From the NCBI GenBank assembly GCA_003445035.1, contig DLVV01000024.1, forward strand, positions 1 to 15,722: 15,722 nucleotides of DNA. Reading direction: 5' to 3'. How positions within the stretch are numbered: position 1 is the stretch's first letter; each line of letters opens with the position of its first letter. Positions 14,278 to 15,722 of the stretch are shown here, piece after piece. The notes beneath the pieces are model-generated. The model worked only from the letters and a program-made list of their open reading frames with translations. It did no database searches and was not told where the DNA came from. This stretch comes from Planctomycetaceae bacterium (GTDB lineage: Bacteria > Planctomycetota > Planctomycetia > Planctomycetales > Planctomycetaceae). A program made the position numbers and the translations under genes.

Positions 14278-15684
14278 CTAGACCAGTTCACGGATCGGTT
14301 CGCCGTCGTCCAGCAGGTACTGCGGACGGCCGCGGGTATCGTCGATGGTCGTCTTTGACGCGTCGATTCCGAGGTTGTGGTAGAGCGTGGCAAAGACATC
14401 CTTGAAGTGGACCGGACGCTCGGTGGGGGACCCCGCCAGGCGGTCGGTGTTGCCAATCACCTGACCGGACTGGCAGCCGCCTCCGACAATGAACGCCGGG
14501 CTGACCCGCGGCCAGTGGTCACGGCCGCCGTTCTTGTTGATCTGTGGTGTTCGTCCGAACTCGCCCCAGGCGACGATCGTGACGTCATCGAGCATGCCTC
14601 GCTCGTCGAGGTCATCCACCAGTGCGGTCAGGCCCTGGTCGATGATCGGAGCCATCTGTCGCATTCGCGGGAAGTTCTTCGAGTGCGTATCGAAGTCGCT
14701 GATCGTCAGGCTGACCACGCGGACCCCGGCCTCGATCAACCGCCGGGCCAAAAGCAGTTTCATCGAACCTTCAGGACTCTCGCTGGTCACGAATCGCTCG
14801 ATCTTGTCCGCCGGAGCCTGGTAGCGTGCGACCACTTCGGTCGGCTCGTTGCTGAAGTCCAGGGCTTCGGCGAAGCGGCCGGAGGTGAGAATACCGACGG
14901 CCTGCTGGGTGAAACGGTCCATCGCTTCCATCATGCCACTGGCATCGACGTCCCTCTTGATGCGGTCGAGTCCGGCCAGCAACTGGCGTCGCGAACGGAT
15001 GCGTCCCAGCGGGAGGTCGGGGTTGAGCGTGAGGCTGGTGGTGTGGTTGTTGCCCAGCCTGGCCAACTCGCCCTTCATGCCCGTTTCCAGTTCGCGGGCG
15101 AAGATCTTCGAGAGATCGGGGCGGAAGGGGCCGTAGGAGGGGCCGAGGAATCCCGGACGTCCACTGTTGCGGACCAGCGGACGGCCCTGCATCAGGTCGA
15201 CGAACGTCGGCGCCGTGTCCTCGGTCGAACCCAGCAGCTTGTTGATCACGCAGCCCATCGCCGGACGGCCGCCCAGTGACTGGAGGTCATTGGGGCCAAA
15301 GCCACTCTGGCACTGGAAGGCATCGTGGCGACCGGCCGAGCCGACCAGTGATCGGATGTAGGAGAACCGGTCGGCCATCGCTGCCATCTTCGGGAACAGT
15401 TCGCAGATCTGGAACCCGGGCAGGTTGGTCTGGATCGGCAGGAACTCGCCACGAACCCCCGCCGGAGCGTGCGGCTTCATGTCGATGGTGTCCATCTGCG
15501 GCGGGCCGCCGTCGAGATGGATGTTGATGATCGCCTTGTGGGAGGACCCGATTCCGGAGGCGTTCTCGGCACGCAGCAGATTGGCCAACGTCAGCCCGCC
15601 GAAACCGGCGGCTCCAGCTGACAGAAACTGGCGACGGGGTACCCCGTCGCAGTGCCGGATCGACCGATCCCAGAACGTCAACAT
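14278..15684 (-). CDS. DUF1501 family protein (first gene of tandem pair)
   Basis: The 468-residue protein starts at an ATG with GGGAG eight bases upstream. The Tat signal is textbook: PRRQFLSAG (16-24) and a Gly/Ala/Leu stretch to about 38. DUF1501 landmarks: DGGPPQMDTIDMKPHAP near the N-terminus, SDFDTHSKN, WGEFGRTPQINKNGGRDHW (about 372-391) and GGGCQSGQVIGNTDR. All conserved polar positions seen in relatives (DxH, GEFGRTP, GRDHW) are kept, so it is probably functional. It is the first visible gene of a minus-strand unit with the DUF1501 gene 52 bases downstream. Only 38 bases of upstream sequence are in the window, so the promoter and any upstream PSD1 partner cannot be seen. Substrate unknown. 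Confidence 0.95.
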   Translation of the reverse strand: MLTFWDRSIRHCDGVPRRQFLSAGAAGFGGLTLANLLRAENASGIGSSHKAIINIHLDGGPPQMDTIDMKPHAPAGVRGEFLPIQTNLPGFQICELFPKMAAMADRFSYIRSLVGSAGRHDAFQCQSGFGPNDLQSLGGRPAMGCVINKLLGSTEDTAPTFVDLMQGRPLVRNSGRPGFLGPSYGPFRPDLSKIFARELETGMKGELARLGNNHTTSLTLNPDLPLGRIRSRRQLLAGLDRIKRDVDASGMMEAMDRFTQQAVGILTSGRFAEALDFSNEPTEVVARYQAPADKIERFVTSESPEGSMKLLLARRLIEAGVRVVSLTISDFDTHSKNFPRMRQMAPIIDQGLTALVDDLDERGMLDDVTIVAWGEFGRTPQINKNGGRDHWPRVSPAFIVGGGCQSGQVIGNTDRLAGSPTERPVHFKDVFATLYHNLGIDASKTTIDDTRGRPQYLLDDGEPIRELV

Positions 15685-15722
15685 GGTCCACTCCCTGAGC
15701 TGTTTCGCCCGAATCCCCGGGC

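Noticed and set aside
13044..14405. A 453-codon plus-strand open frame opposite the two tandem DUF1501 genes
   Set aside because: It crosses the gap between two well-supported genes on the opposite strand and has no family motifs; it is a GC-driven shadow.
1..15722. A CRISPR array, transposon, prophage or anti-phage defence system
   Set aside because: No regularly spaced repeats, transposase, integrase, terminal inverted repeats, nuclease-helicase or toxin-antitoxin pairs were seen on either strand.

Overview
The window is GC-rich and densely coded, and its gene families point strongly to a planctomycete. It carries four DUF1501 proteins, three of which show N-terminal twin-arginine export signals (the fourth is cut off at the window edge). 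It also has one large planctomycete-type cytochrome of PSCyt1-DUF1549-DUF1553 (PSD1) architecture sitting directly upstream of a DUF1501 gene, and a toroid-repeat protein bearing a CxxCH haem motif. I cannot name genus or species from sequence alone. I see no RNA genes, insertion sequences, CRISPR arrays or phage genes.

Layout, left to right: (1) the 3' part of a DUF1501 gene (1-945, +), then a secreted squalene-cyclase-like repeat protein with a CxxCH motif (1135-2160, +). (2) A compact three-gene operon on the minus strand, read from 6056 down to 2162: a creatininase-family amidohydrolase, a secreted multidomain protein whose phosphoesterase-like domain has lost its catalytic residues, and an intact Tat-exported calcineurin-like phosphoesterase. 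(3) Divergent from that operon, a plus-strand pair: the PSD1 cytochrome (6169-8955) and its DUF1501 partner (8977-10482). (4) An APC-family amino acid permease (10472-11908, -) divergent from a two-domain cupin (12041-12796, +). (5) Two tandem DUF1501 genes on the minus strand (15684 down to 12810).

Most products are predicted to be exported (Sec or Tat), so the region is mainly periplasmic chemistry: c-type cytochrome-like proteins, DUF1501 proteins and phosphoesterases, plus one cytoplasmic amidohydrolase, one permease and one cupin. Gene packing is tight. Convergent genes meet with a 1-nt gap (2160/2162), an 11-nt overlap (10472-10482) and a 13-nt gap (12797-12809). Only two spacers look like divergent control regions (6057-6168 and 11909-12040), and no spacer exceeds 300 nt.

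Most of this is typical planctomycete accessory content. The parts most deserving a second look are the creatininase / pseudo-phosphoesterase / phosphoesterase operon, the CxxCH-bearing toroid protein, and the bicupin with one apparently dead half.
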